Assembly: GCA_010094025.1 (NCBI GenBank)
Contig: ML991837.1
Coordinates: forward strand, 1 to 64,000
Direction: 5' to 3'
Source: Viridothelium virens
Taxonomy: Eukaryota; Ascomycota; Dothideomycetes; Trypetheliales; Trypetheliaceae
Length of the DNA: 64,000 bases
Within the stretch, counting starts at the first letter, position 1. Every line of letters begins with the position of its first letter. The notes beneath the pieces are model-generated. The model was not told the origin of the DNA. It saw nothing but the letters and a program-made list of their open reading frames with translations, and did not search any database. Positions 44,659 through 55,782 of this stretch are shown here, in pieces. A program made the translations under genes and the position numbers.

Positions 44659-46151
44659 GTCGAATAAGGCATGGGAGTTGACAGAAGTAAGAGAACGGGT
44701 TTGCTTGTAAGTAAAAGATCAGCGGTGGTCAACAAAGTAATAGGGCGAGGCCGGGATCACGGCAGCCATGCTGACCATCACCAGCAGTGTTGACACAAGA
44801 TTGGAGGTTTCGGGCCCCAGCTTACCAAAAGGGCTGACCCCGAGCTTCTGCACGCTTAGCCATAACAAGACAGCCTAGCTAGAACGCGATGGTGCGCCCT
44901 AGATTTCCTTAAGTGGAGAGACAGCGCCGAAGACGGGCGAAGGGCCGTGCCGTCTGGGGCCCTGGGTACTGGGGTGTTGTGTAGCTGAAACTAGGAACCC
45001 GAACGAAAAGTATCTTAATTATTTTAAGGGGAGCGAGCATATCCGATCGCTTCTCCTCCGTGGCCATCGAGATCTAGAGCGGACAGCTGGCGATCAAGAC
45101 TGCTGCGCGCCTCAGAAGCCAAATGTCTTTGAACATTGCAAGATCCACTTGTTGTGACATGCTCGAGGCCAGCTGCTGGGGTAGAGATCGCGTATTGTCA
45201 TGTCTCATCCAATCAGTACACCGCTTCCACCTCCACCAACATTTCTGACGGCTCTGTATGACGCATATTTCTGTGAAACTATCCTAGCGAATGCGTCCGT
45301 AAACTAACAAACCTAATGCCTGTTACCCTGTCCTTCCTGCGAGACTTGTGCCAGATGCACTCCTTCATGATACCCTGGCTAGCCTGTTTTACCTGATGTC
45401 AAACAGATTACCGAAGAACATGCGGAATCCAAATTTAAACGACGAAGGCTTTGCGTGGAAGAAGTCTCGACTCGATAGCTCACCTCTGCATCACCGTTAT
45501 CAGTTGTTAATGTCACTCCGAGCAGGGACCAGAGGTAACGAACTGTAGACTATTTCTTTTGTCTCATAAGTCCCTCTTCCTTTTCATTTACTTCTTCTTT
45601 CGTAACATATTAAGTACGCTTCTCACAACCGTTACTGACACGATCTCCCACGGATTGGGCACTTCCATCTACACTCCGATCATTCGATCGGCTGATTTCC
45701 TTTGCATATCTTGCATACGGGCTTTGAGACCTCTTCATGATGATCTAACCATCCGACAGCGGTTTTTACACTATAGAATCCCCGATGGAGCTCCACATGT
45801 ACGAAATATGGTCGAATAGTTTAAACCAGATTCACAGTTTGATTTAGACTAAACCTATTACAGTACTCTCGATCAACCTAGCCTGTGATTAAGCCTAGGC
45901 GGTTTTGGTGATCGCAGAGTGGCATCGCCGTCCTTTGCGGCGTGAGCGGCGTCAGTGGTCATCGATGATGGTCCGTGCAGATGCTGCAGGAACGCGTGCC
46001 CCTCACACCTCAGTCCCACCACTGCCTCGAGTCTGTACACGCTCGCGCTCTTGTCACAAGATGACGCTCATTCTACCTTTGCGCTCAAAACGCTGTCTCC
46101 TTCCTTTGCTGTTCGAGCACCTTGACCACTTCACGTACTATCAACCTTCGG
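44659..46151. other. Intergenic, divergent promoters
   Basis: About 1.5 kb between the PH-domain gene and the WD40-like gene. Short frames (45348-45548, 45559-45819, 45905-46267) lack recognisable similarity; the last could be part of the leader of the WD40-like gene. No repeat family seen. Confidence 0.45.
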
Positions 46152-48926
46152 ATGAGCCCACTACGAGGTCAGCGTCAGCACTCTCGCTATTTTGCTCCGG
46201 CAGGAAGCCTAGCCAGCTCGCCGCCAAATGCGACGTACCAAGAGGGGGCCAGGCACAATTATTCTAGCCCTCGCGGGAGGAGAGCCAGTGGTTTTGGCTC
46301 TGCCTCGCCAAATCATGGACCGTTCCCTTATGAGTCCGAGCCACGATCCTACGGTGTTCCAAATATTGAGGTCTTAGGCTTTCCGCATCATGGAAATCCG
46401 GCTGGCTCGTCCTTCTATTACTGCGGTTGGGATTCTCTCGCTACTGGTGCCTTCTACTCGAGTACACATACCGAAAACGTTCTGCTTGTAGGCTCAGAGG
46501 GCACTCTCGATACATATCTCACCACAGAGAATAAGCTAACTCACTATGGCCGTTTGGAAAACTTGCCTGGTGCCGTTCTCGATGCTAGAACCCTCCCAGA
46601 TCTAGACGAAAAATCAGCAGTCAGCATGCATGAAGACTTGCCGCTTGTCATTCTGACCCTTCACGGCCCTATCATCCGTTGGAATGAACCTTACGACCGA
46701 ACAAGGCTTATTGAAGCCGAAGAGAGAGTTATGACCTACCAAACATCAGTGGAGATTTACTCCCTGCGGACTGCCAAACACATATGCACACTATTTCGCA
46801 CAAAACCAGTCGATCTGGACGAGCCCTTCGGCAGCAAGAGATTTGTGCCACCACCTCCTCAAGGGGACCTACGAATCGAGGTACGAAGTCGATTCCTCGT
46901 AGTCACTTCGGGAATTAGTGGAGAAGTTTTTATCTTCAAACACGGAAAAGAGCCGCGGTTTCAATGTTTGGCGAAACTATGGACATCAATACAGATACCA
47001 CGGTCTTATTCCGTATCGAGCGAGCCAGACTTCCCCATTCGCTGCAGCCCCAAGCCGATCCTCTCCCTTTCACTTCGTTGGCTGGCTCTAGTACCCCCCA
47101 CTTCTGCATCGTCAATCAATGGCGAAATTCCCCTAGTCTCTGAAGACCTACCAAGACCTCCTGGCTTCAACTCCTTCGCATGCCCAGAGCGACCGGTTGA
47201 GGATTGCGTCATCGATGCGCCTGATGTAGAGACTTTACTGAATAGAGCATCAAAATATGTCATAAAGAACTCGAGAGTTCTGGGTGAGAAGAGTAGAGAA
47301 GCCTGGAATAACTATTGGGGTCCTTCACAACAATTCTCAAGCCCGGCAACCCAAATGGATATTGGCCTTCCACCTACAGACTACTTTCCCCCAACTCATG
47401 GAATTGGCAATACGCATTCAGCTCCAAACAGAGATCCCACACTTGTCGGAGTTTATGATCTTGAAAGGTTGGCTGAGCATGCGGAAGGAGTACCTCATCA
47501 ACAGACCCTCAAACCACTCGCAACGTTTCCCGCTCCGCTTGGATGTAGCTTCCTCTCATTCTCGCCGGATGGTCGATATTTGATGACCGTCAGCGACAAA
47601 GGCGAATACCAGTTTATCTGGCACTGCTTCGATATTGCCAATACAGAAGCGTCTTTGGCCACGCGACACAACCACGAAGGAGTCCTCAGAGAAGTTACCC
47701 GCTTCTCTCGGAACAGCGAAGCCAACATTGTTGATGTTAGTTGGAAATACCCGTACGGCGAAGTAGTTGCTATCCTGACCGCCAAAGGCACCATTCACGT
47801 CCATGCCCTACCTCCGGAGGCCACTGCGTGGCCCTTAAAGTCACGAGCTCATGGCACAAGAGGAGTAGCAGAAGATGATGCAGACCTCGATCGCCCTCTT
47901 AGCAGCGACTGGGCCTCATCAGCCGTATCCGGCGCCAAGATGGCACTTGGTTCCCTCAGCTCTGCCGCCCGGCGTACCCGTAGTAGCAGCAGTCCCGGCC
48001 GCCAACCCACAAGCCTCTACTCGTCCATCGGCTCGACCCTCGGTTCTGTCGCCAGCTCAGGAAGCCGCTTCGTGACCAAAGGCGTCACCTCAGGCTATGG
48101 CTTCGCCTCTGACCAGCTCGCCTACCTACGCCACGCTAGCGACAACAAAATCCACCTTCCTCCATCTCACCTCGTCTCGCCATCTCCACAACGCATCCGT
48201 TACCCCAACGGCGCACACTCGGGTTCCCTCATTGCCGTCATCGAAGACGGCCACTTCACGCTCTACACCTACCACATCGCGACCATCGCATCCTCTCGCA
48301 AGGGCATTCCCCGGCATCGCCTCCCCATCATCGACACCACCCGCGCCCCGCTCCGCACCCCTCTCCCCACCATCCCAGACGCCCTCTATCCTCCCGTCTT
48401 CGCCACACTGCTAGACACTGACCCCGCCGGCGCCCCATTCCCCGCCCCCGAGTTCGACGACCTCCAGCTCGATGGCGCTAACGAATCCTCGCCCGACAGA
48501 CGTGGATCCGCCCATCCGATCGCTTTGGCGAAACCGAAGGCGCGACTGGATCAGCTGGCGGCGGTGACGAAGGGTGCGCTCATTAGCAGTCCGCGGGGCC
48601 GCAGGGATCGCGATCGAGGACAAGAGTGGAGAGCGGCGGCGGAGATGAGTAGTGCTGCTAAGACGAGGCCGTTGTATCGGCAGCCAGGTGTGCGATTCTT
48701 TGTCTTCGAGGAGGGCTGGGAGGGTGGTGGGAATGATAGGGCTGTGCGGGAAGGGGAGGACGATGATTTTGGGTTGGAGGGGATGGATGGAGGTGGAGAG
48801 CGCTGGGTTTTTGGGGGGGCGTTGGGGAGGAAGAGGAGAGTCAAGGTTGAAAAAGTGACGGAGGTGGGGAGTGGCAGAGAGGATAGAGAGGAAGAGGGGG
48901 ACGAGGGGTGGGAGGAGGTGAAGTAG
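46152..48926 (+). CDS. WD40/beta-propeller-like protein of unknown role
   Basis: Single exon, 924 residues from the first in-frame ATG (MSPLRGQRQHSRYF); the frame is open a little upstream but only from a TTG. A disordered start is followed by propeller-like strands: GWDSLATGAFYSS, NVLLVGSEGTLDTYL, VEIYSLRTAKHICTL, SRFLVVTSGISGEVFIF, then LGCSFLSFSPDGRYLMTVSD with FIWHCFDI and IVDVSWKYPYGEVVAILTAK, and later GSLIAVIEDGHFTLYTYHI. The layout reminds me of fungal proteins annotated as BCAS3/Atg18-like propellers that link to autophagy or vesicle membranes, but I do not see a diagnostic FRRG-type phosphoinositide motif. The C-terminal 140 residues are charged and low-complexity, coded by markedly G-rich DNA after about 48510. 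Confidence 0.75.
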   Translation: MSPLRGQRQHSRYFAPAGSLASSPPNATYQEGARHNYSSPRGRRASGFGSASPNHGPFPYESEPRSYGVPNIEVLGFPHHGNPAGSSFYYCGWDSLATGAFYSSTHTENVLLVGSEGTLDTYLTTENKLTHYGRLENLPGAVLDARTLPDLDEKSAVSMHEDLPLVILTLHGPIIRWNEPYDRTRLIEAEERVMTYQTSVEIYSLRTAKHICTLFRTKPVDLDEPFGSKRFVPPPPQGDLRIEVRSRFLVVTSGISGEVFIFKHGKEPRFQCLAKLWTSIQIPRSYSVSSEPDFPIRCSPKPILSLSLRWLALVPPTSASSINGEIPLVSEDLPRPPGFNSFACPERPVEDCVIDAPDVETLLNRASKYVIKNSRVLGEKSREAWNNYWGPSQQFSSPATQMDIGLPPTDYFPPTHGIGNTHSAPNRDPTLVGVYDLERLAEHAEGVPHQQTLKPLATFPAPLGCSFLSFSPDGRYLMTVSDKGEYQFIWHCFDIANTEASLATRHNHEGVLREVTRFSRNSEANIVDVSWKYPYGEVVAILTAKGTIHVHALPPEATAWPLKSRAHGTRGVAEDDADLDRPLSSDWASSAVSGAKMALGSLSSAARRTRSSSSPGRQPTSLYSSIGSTLGSVASSGSRFVTKGVTSGYGFASDQLAYLRHASDNKIHLPPSHLVSPSPQRIRYPNGAHSGSLIAVIEDGHFTLYTYHIATIASSRKGIPRHRLPIIDTTRAPLRTPLPTIPDALYPPVFATLLDTDPAGAPFPAPEFDDLQLDGANESSPDRRGSAHPIALAKPKARLDQLAAVTKGALISSPRGRRDRDRGQEWRAAAEMSSAAKTRPLYRQPGVRFFVFEEGWEGGGNDRAVREGEDDDFGLEGMDGGGERWVFGGALGRKRRVKVEKVTEVGSGREDREEEGDEGWEEVK

Positions 48927-49824
48927 AGAGTTGATGGTGGATGGAGTTTGGATTCTTGGAGCACGGCATGTAGAGTTTGGGTATATTTAGAGGTATAGTC
49001 CTGAATTTAGATACCCGGTAGAGAATAAGATGTCCTTGAATGATCGAACTTCCAAAGCTTGGTAACGTTGTCTTGAAACTCGCCGTGAGTTGTTGCCATG
49101 ATCCGTGGAAGACAACCTCATGGATCTGGAGACATGCATCAAAGTCGTGCGGGCTTGGCCTCTATGCAGCACCGTATCCAAAGATGACATGAAGATTTCT
49201 TTTGGGGGGGGGCTCCACCACAACCAGGGGTATGTGAGGATAATTTGAATGCCGTACCCTTTGAAGCCTTCTCTACCGATCTGTCGGATTAGTTTTTTCA
49301 ATTGGGCGTTGTGGAAGTGGGCGCATCGGAGGCGTTTTGTATGGAGGAAATTTTTGGCTACCAGGGCAAATAGTCGTCCGCACCCGCCGTAATGACGAAA
49401 TATGACGTAGATTCGGCTTATCTCCAGCCGAGCTACTTTACATTCCATCTCATCAGTCCATGAATTTACCTGAAGGAGATATCATTCTACTACCAGCCTT
49501 GATGGGTTGTCTGCAGAAATTCACTGCCTTGGCGACTTTGATAACTCTTCAACAAGATCAATTGTTTCCATGCACAGATTATTTCAGTGCGTTCTACTAA
49601 ACTTGATGGCGTATACACATAAATCAACTCTCAAAAAATGAGTCGTAGCCCCAAATTTAAAAACCTAGTAATCTTTCCCCAGTATATCTACAATATATTG
49701 GCACGGCACGCCAACAGCCAACAGCTAGCTTCGCCGATTTCGAGTATCCACTAATTCTTCAAAGATCGCCCCATAGAATTTAGTAAAGACCTTTGTCCTG
49801 GAATAGCTTAAATGCACGAAATCC
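48927..49824. other. Intergenic, convergent gene ends
   Basis: 898 bp. A 153-codon minus frame (48987-49448) has no recognisable domain. A run of nine G occurs at about 49206-49214. Confidence 0.45.
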
Positions 49825-51333
49825 TTATCTCGTTCGCACAACCACCTTCACCAAATTCTCGAACCACGGACACCCTAGCACGATGTCAACCAATGTCATC
49901 CATGTTTCCTGCCCGTCTACGGCTTTCAAGCCGGCCGAAGTCTGCACCAAGATATCGAAGCCGAGTTCGTGAGACAGCCCAGAAACACCACTCTTGACAG
50001 CTAGTGCACGCTGGGCTTCTTGCTGCAACAACCGGCTTGCCTCCGATTGCGTTCGATTTACGGAGTGAGGAGCTTCGTTCGTAGGAACTTCGTTGGTCGG
50101 GGCATCGTTAGTAGGTTCAAGTATTTGCCGGACATGTGATATAATATTATCAAACGCAAGGGGCGAAGAGTGTTGTATATCAACACGCGGTCTCGTCAGT
50201 GCCATCGTCTCCGGATTCTGTATGTAGATCTGGTACGTCGGTGCGTCCGCCACTGGAGCCTCCTTAGGGTTTTCCGCGGCAACAGTAGCAACAGTGTTAA
50301 CATCTGACTTCGCGTTGGCTCCTCCGTCAGTTTTGATCTGACTTCGAGTTTCCACGGCATACTTCCTCTGTCGCTCATTCGTGACCATCCGCCTCAGCAG
50401 GGGAATACACATGCCCACGACCCTCTCCTTATCCTTTGGCCAGACCCACTTCCGTTCTCCACCGTCTTCTTTCCTTACGTAGGGCCCGAAGAAGATATCG
50501 CCCCTACTTCTGCCGGCCATACAGGTTTCCTCGGGATCCCGCTCGTCAGCCTCCTCTTCGAGAAATTCGCGTACACAGTTGTACAGTCGTAGCTTGACAA
50601 CATCCGAATCACCTTTACCACGATTACCGACACAGTCTTGGCGATCGGGGTACTTTGGGTCGAGCATGTATGCCTTTGCTGCTGATTGCAGCTCTAGGAA
50701 CGTCGACGGTGCGAGCTCGAGGGAAGAAAAGAGTTTGGAGATTGGTGGGCGGGTAGATTTTTTCGAGGGAGGTAGATTAGGCGGGCGGAACAGGGCTGCT
50801 GTCGTATGGATGCCTGGTGGTCTTGGCTCACTGAATTGAAGGCCTCTTGAGGGTGACGCTGTCCCAGAATCACCATTGATGGGTTCGCGGTTGGAAGGTT
50901 GGAGGACAGAGGTGTCGGAAGAAGACGCTGGTTTCTGCTTTTGACGCTTCGATTGATGGCTTTCCTCGCCATTGCAGCCATCTGGTGGTGTCACGCCACG
51001 CTTTCTCTTACTCCTGCTATGGTGTGCCTTCCCGTGATTTTCTACGAACGTTGACTCTCCACTCTTGAGTGTTTGATTGACCGCTTCCTGTGCAGCGACT
51101 GAGTTCGCAACTCTCAGGAGTCTCTCAAGCTGATCGCTGTTCACGAAGTGTTGCTGATCATTTGAGTGCTGGCCGGTCTCATCATTCACCGCATCAGGCA
51201 GCTCAGGATAAACGGGCGCATTGGGGGCGACAGCAGTCTCGAAATCTTGGTCATCGTGATAGAGATTGCCTCGTACTGGCTGGTAGTAGGGTGCACTTGA
51301 GGTAGTATCAGGGTGGTTCAAGGGACTTGTCAT
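49825..51333 (-). CDS. Conserved fungal protein of unknown function
   Basis: Single exon, 502 residues, ATG at 51333. The N-terminal 200 residues are disordered with a bipartite basic stretch (HSRSKRKRGV and SKRQKQKP) that would serve as a nuclear signal. The central block looks ordered and conserved in type: RPPISKLFSSLELAPSTFLE, LQSAAKAYMLDPKYPDRQDC, VGNRGKGDSDVVKLRLYNC and VVGMCIPLLRRMVTNERQRK. It ends with a helical part and WMTLVDIVLGCPWFENLVKV. Three tandem PTNDA/PTNEV/PTNEA units lie at about 50060-50115. I recall similar hypothetical proteins in Pezizomycotina but no function. A nuclear role is inference from the basic motifs only. Divergent from the MFS gene, sharing 713 bp. Confidence 0.75.
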   Translation of the reverse strand: MTSPLNHPDTTSSAPYYQPVRGNLYHDDQDFETAVAPNAPVYPELPDAVNDETGQHSNDQQHFVNSDQLERLLRVANSVAAQEAVNQTLKSGESTFVENHGKAHHSRSKRKRGVTPPDGCNGEESHQSKRQKQKPASSSDTSVLQPSNREPINGDSGTASPSRGLQFSEPRPPGIHTTAALFRPPNLPPSKKSTRPPISKLFSSLELAPSTFLELQSAAKAYMLDPKYPDRQDCVGNRGKGDSDVVKLRLYNCVREFLEEEADERDPEETCMAGRSRGDIFFGPYVRKEDGGERKWVWPKDKERVVGMCIPLLRRMVTNERQRKYAVETRSQIKTDGGANAKSDVNTVATVAAENPKEAPVADAPTYQIYIQNPETMALTRPRVDIQHSSPLAFDNIISHVRQILEPTNDAPTNEVPTNEAPHSVNRTQSEASRLLQQEAQRALAVKSGVSGLSHELGFDILVQTSAGLKAVDGQETWMTLVDIVLGCPWFENLVKVVVRTR

Positions 51334-52046
51334 CTCTGGGAATATCTATCGCTTTTCCTTCACAGTCATTCTCAATTAGCACCGAATGGAAGAGACAGAG
51401 CTCAGCAGCGTCCATCGACCTCCGACTCAAAGCACAGTAGTAAGAATGGAATGCCATGCCGCTTGTTCAAGATAGTTTGCAGAGCAGAAACGGCCTCGAC
51501 TTACCTATGAGAAGCTATGGTTGTGTTTGCAGCCCAGGTTTGGCATATGTGCAAACTGACTTCGTTTGCATTCGCTGGCTTTGTTGGCACCCACGGCGCC
51601 CACGGCACCCACGCACAGTTGCACCGCTGGTTGGGTGCCTTCTAGGTTTGAATGCGGAAGGCGCGGAGCTTTCCGGATGCAGCGACTTTGATTGGACTCC
51701 CAATCCTGCGTATTACGGAGCAAACCTTCAGCTTCGGCTGGAAGAAGGCAACTACCGGCGTACGTGGACCATGACTGTCAAGATAATTGCGTCCCGAAAT
51801 TTAACGTGCAGCTTGCTATTGACATTGTACAGCCTCATGTCGCTGCCATAGACGAGACAGCTGCGCGAGGCATACTTCCTCGGTCACATTGTTATCAGAC
51901 TCACCGGATTCGCTACTCTTTCCTTTTTCAAATCCCGGTTCTACACTAGGCTGTCCTCTGTCAGCTCTTGGAGCAGGAGTAACGAGCGATCACTTCAGAA
52001 TTTATATTCTTGCAGTGCCCAGCAGGATGTATTATCAGCAATCATA
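51334..52046. promoter_or_regulatory. Divergent promoter region before MFS gene
   Basis: 713 bp between start codons. A plus frame of 131 codons (51456-51851) has no similarity. It includes three 9-nt tandem units at 51586-51612. Confidence 0.4.
51586..51612. repeat. Three tandem 9-nt units
   Basis: GGCACCCAC, GGCGCCCAC, GGCACCCAC in direct succession; GC-rich, in the divergent promoter region of the MFS gene. It could be a clustered binding site or replication slippage. Confidence 0.6.
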
Positions 52047-53567
52047 ATGCCAGACTCTCCTACAGACGGAAAACGCAGTCCATCTGCCTTGGATGAGACT
52101 ACTCCTCTTCTTGCTGTCTCAGGCGCAGGGCCAACTCTACAGCCAAATGAAGAAGTCGGAGTGGATACCAACGGCCATCTTCCGGGTATCGCAGAGCAAA
52201 ATGGCAACCAAGCAAGCAGTCAGCACAAACATGAAGAGGACAAACCCCTACCAACGTCGCAGATCTTTCTCCTCTGCTATGCTCGCCTGGTGGAGCCAGC
52301 TGCCTTCTTCTGCATTTTTCCATTCGTCAATCAGATGATCCGCGATACGGGCGACATTGATGAGAGAGATGTTGGTTTTTACAGCGGATTGATCGAGTCC
52401 ATGTTCTCCTTCACGCAAATGCTAGTCATGGTCTTCTGGGGTAAGGCTGCAGACAAGTTTGGCAGAAAACCCGTACTCTGTTATTCTCTGTTCGGAGTCA
52501 CAATCGCTACCGCCATCTTTGGGCTGAGTCAGACCATTTGGCAAATGATTCTATTTCGATGCATAGCCGGCTTTTTCGCAGGTACCGTCGTCACCGTACG
52601 AACAATGATCACTGAAAACAGTACTGCGAAGACTCAAGCCCGTGCTTTCAGCTTCTTTTCCTTCTCTGGCAACCTTGGAATCTTTTTCGGTCCCCTCATA
52701 GGCGGCGGCCTTGCTCGACCGGCGAAGGAGTATCCCAGTGTATTTGGCAGTATTCAATTCTTCAAGGAGTACCCGTACGCTCTTCCGACCTTTGTCACAG
52801 GTGCTATTAGTCTTTCCGCTGCCATCGTATCCACCCTTTTCATAAGAGAAACCCTTGGGGCGAAGGAAGATCCTAACGCCAAGAAGGAATCCCCGATGTC
52901 CACATGGGAAATCCTTAAGTACCCTGGTGTCGGGGTTGTACTGTACATCTTTGGTCATCAATCTCTCTTAGGTCTTGCATACACCGCAATCATACCCGTC
53001 TTCTGGTTCGAGCCTGTCTATCTTGGAGGCTTCGGTTTCTCACCTCGTTGGATATCGATTTTCCTCGCATTAGCCGGCTTCTCCCAATCTTTATGGCTTC
53101 TTCTAGTTTTTCCACCTCTACAGCACAGATTTGGTACTGGTGGCGTCTTAAGGGCCTGCTCCATTGCTTGGCCATTCTTCATGCTTGTCTACCCAATTTG
53201 CAATCTACTTCTGAAGCACGATCTGATGGTAGCATTTTGGATTGTCGCTATCACATCGCTAATGCTTGGAAGTGGCGTCGCAATGTCCTATACAGCGACG
53301 CAGCTAGCCATTAATGACATCTCACCCTCACCCGCCACGCTAGGTACTCTCAACGCGCTTGCGCTGGCACTCGCGAGCGGTATTCGAGCCGTCACTCCGG
53401 CCGCCTTCTCTAGCCTGTACGCTACGGGAGTGAAATACCAGATCCTTGGTGGCGAGTTCATTTGGGTCATTGTCATCATCATTGCTATTGCATTGGCAAT
53501 TGGAGTACGATTCCTTCCCGCAAAAGCTGAGGGGAAAATCATGAAGAACGACGACGAGCCTTCGTAG
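52047..53567 (+). CDS. Major facilitator superfamily transporter, ZIFL/multidrug type
   Basis: Single exon, 506 residues. A 75-residue hydrophilic N-tail with DETTPLL (acidic-dileucine style sorting signal seen in vacuolar/plasma-membrane fungal MFS proteins) precedes about 12 helices. The loop 2-3 MFS signature is GKAADKFGRKPVL; helix 4 has LFRCIAGFFAGTVVTVRTM and helix 5 SFSGNLGIFFGPLIGGGLA, a proton-antiporter-like motif C region. The cytoplasmic middle loop is short (TLGAKEDPNAKKESP). The pattern is that of fungal relatives of plant ZINC-INDUCED FACILITATOR-LIKE carriers, which export organic ions or drugs by proton exchange. Substrate unknown. Confidence 0.92.
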   Translation: MPDSPTDGKRSPSALDETTPLLAVSGAGPTLQPNEEVGVDTNGHLPGIAEQNGNQASSQHKHEEDKPLPTSQIFLLCYARLVEPAAFFCIFPFVNQMIRDTGDIDERDVGFYSGLIESMFSFTQMLVMVFWGKAADKFGRKPVLCYSLFGVTIATAIFGLSQTIWQMILFRCIAGFFAGTVVTVRTMITENSTAKTQARAFSFFSFSGNLGIFFGPLIGGGLARPAKEYPSVFGSIQFFKEYPYALPTFVTGAISLSAAIVSTLFIRETLGAKEDPNAKKESPMSTWEILKYPGVGVVLYIFGHQSLLGLAYTAIIPVFWFEPVYLGGFGFSPRWISIFLALAGFSQSLWLLLVFPPLQHRFGTGGVLRACSIAWPFFMLVYPICNLLLKHDLMVAFWIVAITSLMLGSGVAMSYTATQLAINDISPSPATLGTLNALALALASGIRAVTPAAFSSLYATGVKYQILGGEFIWVIVIIIAIALAIGVRFLPAKAEGKIMKNDDEPS

Positions 53568-54044
53568 GCAATGCGCATCAGGGACTTGTGAATTTTCTAG
53601 CGATCTAACATGAATCTCGCCAGGGACCACCAAAAGTTTCGCAAAGATTCCTCGCATGTCGGCAAAAATAAATCCCGCTAATATCTTGGATTGCCATCGT
53701 ACCCGATTTGAAGATCGACCGAAGCTTTTATCGCGTCTCATGTAAATATCTTTTCAGGCTTGACGTGGAAGTCGTACTGTGCATTGCGCCTGTGGAACAT
53801 CCACACGAATGCGCTCTCTCACGCGACCTCCCGAAATACACTAACATCTTATGCATTTGGAACGGCGTCACAGCGATAAGATAGATATGTATATTCTAAG
53901 GCTAACCATTAATAACAGGAGGATATTTCTTCATGATGATTCTCATTTGAAAATCTTTTCCCCTTCACTGAACGTCTCATCTTTCTTGCTCACCCACTCA
54001 CTCACTCAGACACCGTTCCAGTCGCTCCTCAGAATTTCCCCTTC
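53568..54044. other. Intergenic, convergent gene ends
   Basis: 477 bp between the MFS stop and the GH12 stop. No feature recognised. Confidence 0.5.
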
Positions 54045-54920
54045 TTAGCTCGCCGAAATCGTATAACCCGTCGTCGCCAACTCAGCCCCACTGCCCGTGA
54101 ACACCTCACTCCCGGCCTGCACACTCTGCAGCACCAAGTTGCTCGTAAACCCATTCGACCCGTAGTTCGTGCTCAGGTACTTGTAGAACGCCAACAGATC
54201 GCCACTGAACGGCGTCGCCGCGTGGCTGTGCGCGACGAACGAGTAGACTTTGACGGCGCCGTTGGTGCCGTAGGCGAGGTCGAAGGCCACGCCGTTGATG
54301 GTGGGCGAGGCGATAGGCGTAAAGGGGTAGCCGTTGGCGGAGAGTGGGGAGACGCCGCCGTAGACGCCGAGCCAGACCATGACTTCGAAGAGGTTGGTTG
54401 AGGTGGCGGTGGTGCCGAGGAAGGTGTCGTAGGCGACTGTAAGGACTCAACGTTCAGTAAACTGCATTGTGCTTCTGTTGTCCCTTCTTTTTTTCTATTC
54501 TCCCGGATACGTTTGGCTAACGAGGGGCTACATTCACTTACCATTGCAAGCCAGATTTGTCCCAGTATAATTCCACGTCCAGGTCGTAGGGATGCTCTTA
54601 TATTGGCTTACTGCCTTCTGTGCCAAGCTCGTCTCGACGTTGGTGTAGGTCTTCACTTGGCTGCTTGAGCCGGCCCAGGTCCAGGTCGTGTGCCAGGCCA
54701 GACTGTTGCCAGATGAGAGCGAGTCGATGTAGGAGCACTGAGAACCAGTCGTCCCGGATGTACTGGCACCCCACTCATTGGCATAGATGGTGAAAGGTCC
54801 GGTGGCGATACTAGTGAAGGCACCGCATTGAGAGGGTTGGGCGCGGGGTGCAAGGACTTTGGATGGAGATGGGAGGGCGAGGACTAAAGGGAAGAGGGTA
54901 AGGAAGGGAGTAAATTTCAT
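54045..54920 (-). CDS. GH12 endoglucanase/xyloglucanase
   Basis: Exon 1 54920-54542, intron 54541-54437 (105 nt, GTAAGT donor, ACTGAAC branch, ACAG), exon 2 54436-54045; 256 residues, as usual for the family. Signal peptide MKFTPFLTLFPLVLALPSPS. Family marks: YANEWGAS, SGNSLAWHTTWTWAGSSSQV, and across the splice LACNVAYDTFLGT; catalytic nucleophile Glu in NLFEVMVWLGVYGG and acid/base Glu in QAGSEVFTG. It hydrolyses beta-1,4-glucan or xyloglucan outside the cell. The coding strand turns from C-rich to G-rich near base 54210. With GH53 it indicates plant-material degradation. Substrate preference cannot be told by eye. Confidence 0.93.
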
Positions 54921-55782
54921 GGCGACGGATTGAAAAATGAAGGCTCGAATTGGGTGACGAAAGGAACTCAGACGTGTATGTTGAAAGAAGCAATTCTCCT
55001 ACATCGACTTGCATTTATAGTCGTGCAAGATGGACGAGGCCTCGGTATTTTCAAGTGGCTTGAACGATAAGCGTCCGATAGTTCTAGAAAGTGGCCCGTC
55101 CTCATCAAGACGGGACTGGCTACATGCAGAAACATCTCTCTGGCACTTGGTAGTGGTCAGAGACTGAGATCTAAATGTCAGTCTTATGCAGGGTTCGGAG
55201 AAGCCCAAGGTCCTGCACAGGAAGTCAAGGGAAGATGGCTTCAGATTTCTTCGAGAAGCGGCTCGAATGCATCTTCTTCCTCCGCATAGAGTTCAACTGG
55301 CAGAGGAAATGCAGGGCAGCGATGATCAAAAGCCAGTGCGAACTGATATCAGCCAAGACTGGACCGTTCCGTTCCACCGTTGGCTGTCATGACAGGCGCC
55401 ACAAACGGAATGTGTGGGGTCCACCAACTAATGGCCAATGCAAGATCCCGCACGGCAACGAAGATGGCAAAAATAATACGAGAAGGGCAAATGTGGCATT
55501 TCTTGGAGGAAAAGCAAAGCAAGAGGACCACTTTGGGGAAGAAAGGTACGTTGCAGATGAGGCTCAGGCCAACCTTCTGGAATACCAGGATCTAGGAGAT
55601 CTTAAGATCTGAGATGCAGGATACATGCCGGGACAAGCTGGTCAAAAGGGCTCGGGAAGTGGCAAGTGTGGGAAGTCTTTGTGTTGAGACCTTTTGATGC
55701 CGAGATCCGGACCCCTTGAGGTAATTGAGATTTCTGTGCCAATAGTCACTTTTAGCGCGAGAATCCGCTTTAGTTTGGATCA
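54921..55782. other. Intergenic, GH12 promoter side
   Basis: 862 bp. Contains the GH12 TATA candidate. Frames of 145 codons (plus, 55175-55612) and a short hydrophobic minus frame (55349-55531) have no recognisable similarity. Confidence 0.45.
55013..55019 (-). promoter_or_regulatory. Candidate TATA box of GH12 gene
   Basis: TATAAAT on the minus strand, 92 nt before the GH12 ATG at 54920, a normal distance for a regulated fungal promoter. Confidence 0.5.

Noticed and set aside
48987-49448. 153-codon minus-strand frame between convergent genes
   Set aside because: No recognisable domain, basic mixed composition and position in a 3' intergenic region; could be chance. Kept out of the gene list for lack of support.
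55349-55531. Hydrophobic minus frame (IIFAIFVAVRDLALAISWW)
   Set aside because: It looks like membrane helices, but no start, flanking exons or family could be found; upstream stop at once.
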